Of a stretch of 64,000 nt of DNA, positions 62,741 through 64,000 are shown piece after piece. How positions within the stretch are numbered: position 1 is the first letter of the stretch; each line of letters opens with the position of its first letter. Position numbers and translations under genes: made by a program. The stretch covers positions 25,372,190-25,436,189 of the forward strand of contig OY783200.1 of NCBI GenBank assembly GCA_963678675.1, given 5' to 3'. Under the pieces are notes generated by a model. The model was not told the DNA's origin. It ran no database searches and saw nothing but the letters and a program-made list of their open reading frames with translations. This stretch comes from Xiphydria camelus (taxonomy: Eukaryota; Arthropoda; Insecta; Hymenoptera; Xiphydriidae).

Positions 62741-63113
62741 ATACGCCAGCGTAGCTGGTTCCGTATCGGTAGGCGCACTCCGTCCGATATGGTTTCCTGT
62801 ACCACCCTATAATGTTGTGATAGGTAATACCGGCTGCCCCAAGATCCGAACCAAAAATGGAACATACCTAGTTCGGTATAAGCTTTGTTCGCAGAGCAGT
62901 TGCCAACGGTTTCTGACTGCTTTGCGAATAAAGCTATAATTTCAATACTCGTCAGCGTTTTTTTTTTTTTTTTTTTCGTACAATCGAAGAAACAAACGTA
63001 TAAGCTATAGTGTCATTTAGCCCGGATCTTGGCTGCCGGTATTACCACGAAATTGCAGGAAATCATAGCGGACCGGATGCGCCTACCAATACGGAACCAG
63101 CTACGCTGGCGTG
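62741..63113. repeat. Large inverted repeat of a dispersed family
   Basis: Left arm 62741-62850 (ACGCCAGCGTAGCTGGTTCCG to AAGATCCG) is the imperfect inverse of the right arm 63021-63113 (CGGATCTTGGCTGCCGGTATT to CTACGCTGGCGT). A third copy lies at 9684-9780. The loop contains a second hairpin (62882-62934) and a T-run (62961-62981). Confidence 0.8.
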
Positions 63114-63607
63114 TAAGCTCCGCTACGGTTTTTACGCATGTACGAGTACAACGCAACGGAGGGTGGCAATACGTTCCAGCGTTGGGAGCGCGATAATTCC
63201 GCGATCCGTACGCGTGTGTGTCTCTGCCGATTGGTCCTGAAAGTAAGCAATACTCGTGCGGCCTGTTGTAACAATTGACGATCGGCATCGCGCGTCAGGG
63301 AAGCGATTCATTTCGTAAGACCCTTTCGATCGCCATAAATGGGATGAATACCGAAAGGAGAGCGAACGGGTACACCGCACACGGCGGCGCGCGCCCGTCA
63401 CCGCTCGAGAGAGAGTGTACGTAGGTTTCCTCGTTGGTATCGAGACAGAGAGAGAAAAAGAGAGAGCAACGAACATCCTCGGAGAGAACGAAGAATTTCA
63501 CAATTCAACGCACTCCATCGGACTTTCCTCGCCGCGTGAGCGGCGCGCCGAGAAAAGTCAGCGTCGGTTCGCCAATTTGTATCCACGCGCGGACGGAAAA
63601 CTCGACG

Positions 63608-63616
<9 letters not shown>

Positions 63617-63695
<79 letters not shown>

Positions 63696-63707
63696 AGAGA
63701 GAGAGAA
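63617..63707. repeat. (GA)n microsatellite
   Basis: About 90 nt of GA with a few GG interruptions. Open frames across it are spurious. Confidence 0.93.
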
Positions 63708-64000
63708 TGTACTCTCACGCGTTATCCGACCTGTGTATCGCAATTTTTGCAATTCGTTTCACCCCCGGCGAACGATCTCGAGTCGGAAAGTTAAATTGGC
63801 CTCAAGAGGCGCCGGCGGGGAAGCGCGCCGCGTCTCGCATAAGGCTCGGCCGAAACAGTTGAATCGTCACGGCGCGGCGGCACTCTGCGAATTAAACGGC
63901 GACCGAACGGTTCTTCTCTCTTGGAAATTGCCGCGAAGGAAATGCGCACATTTTTTCTCGCCTCGTTGTACGACCTAGGCGACAACGATATAGGTATACG

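Larger units (their letters stand above)
58485..64000. other. Probable large transporter intron
   Basis: No coding exon found in the last 5.5 kb. It contains a foldback element (59394-59684), GA and CT runs facing each other (60129-60335), a C-run and CAC repeat (61491-61534), an imperfect direct repeat (about 62366-62390 and 62458-62482), a large inverted repeat (62741-63113) and a GA run (63617-63707). Confidence 0.55.

Overview
This window is nuclear DNA from an insect. Every recognisable gene has short introns with GT-AG (occasionally GC-AG) ends, and the proteins are animal-specific: SON, Notum, kainate receptors, a Nimrod-type EGF protein and SLC16 transporters. The DNA is fairly GC-rich and full of long GA/CT microsatellites. 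That fits a hymenopteran (ant or wasp-like) genome, but I infer the order from general appearance, not from a diagnostic marker.

Layout from left to right. (1) The 3' part of an unrecognised Gln-rich repeat protein (+, to 1913). (2) An 11-exon SON splicing-factor gene (-, 3451-9332), with a candidate poison exon and a Tigger/pogo-like element in its introns. (3) A secreted PI-PLC X-domain protein (-, 10863-12890). (4) Notum, the Wnt deacylase (-, 14232-16911), followed by about 7.8 kb of gene-free, microsatellite-rich DNA. (5) Three kainate-type ionotropic glutamate receptor genes: A (-, 24762-30842), B (+, 38078-44042) and C (+, 45446-49179). A 5'-truncated, frameshifted non-LTR retrotransposon lies between A and B. 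(6) A small secreted Nimrod/EGF-repeat protein (-, 49500-51098). (7) From 52147 to 58484, three separate exons each encode a different cytosolic N-terminus plus the SLC16 signature and first membrane helix. All three end in the same phase with no downstream transporter exons in the window, so they look like alternative first exons of one transporter gene continuing past 64000. (8) From 58485 to the end: probable intron holding a foldback element, a large inverted repeat and microsatellites.

The most interesting observation is in receptor B. Two adjacent 138-nt exons of identical phase encode the same pore segment. One reads Met-Arg-Gln-Gly and the other Met-Gln-Gln-Gly, so the Q/R site of the channel appears to be chosen by mutually exclusive splicing and not by RNA editing. 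The intron upstream of this pair has a non-canonical GC donor.

Exon coordinates below were read by hand from splice consensus, reading-frame phase and protein similarity. Phase was checked for the seven multi-exon genes and was consistent for the exon sets given.
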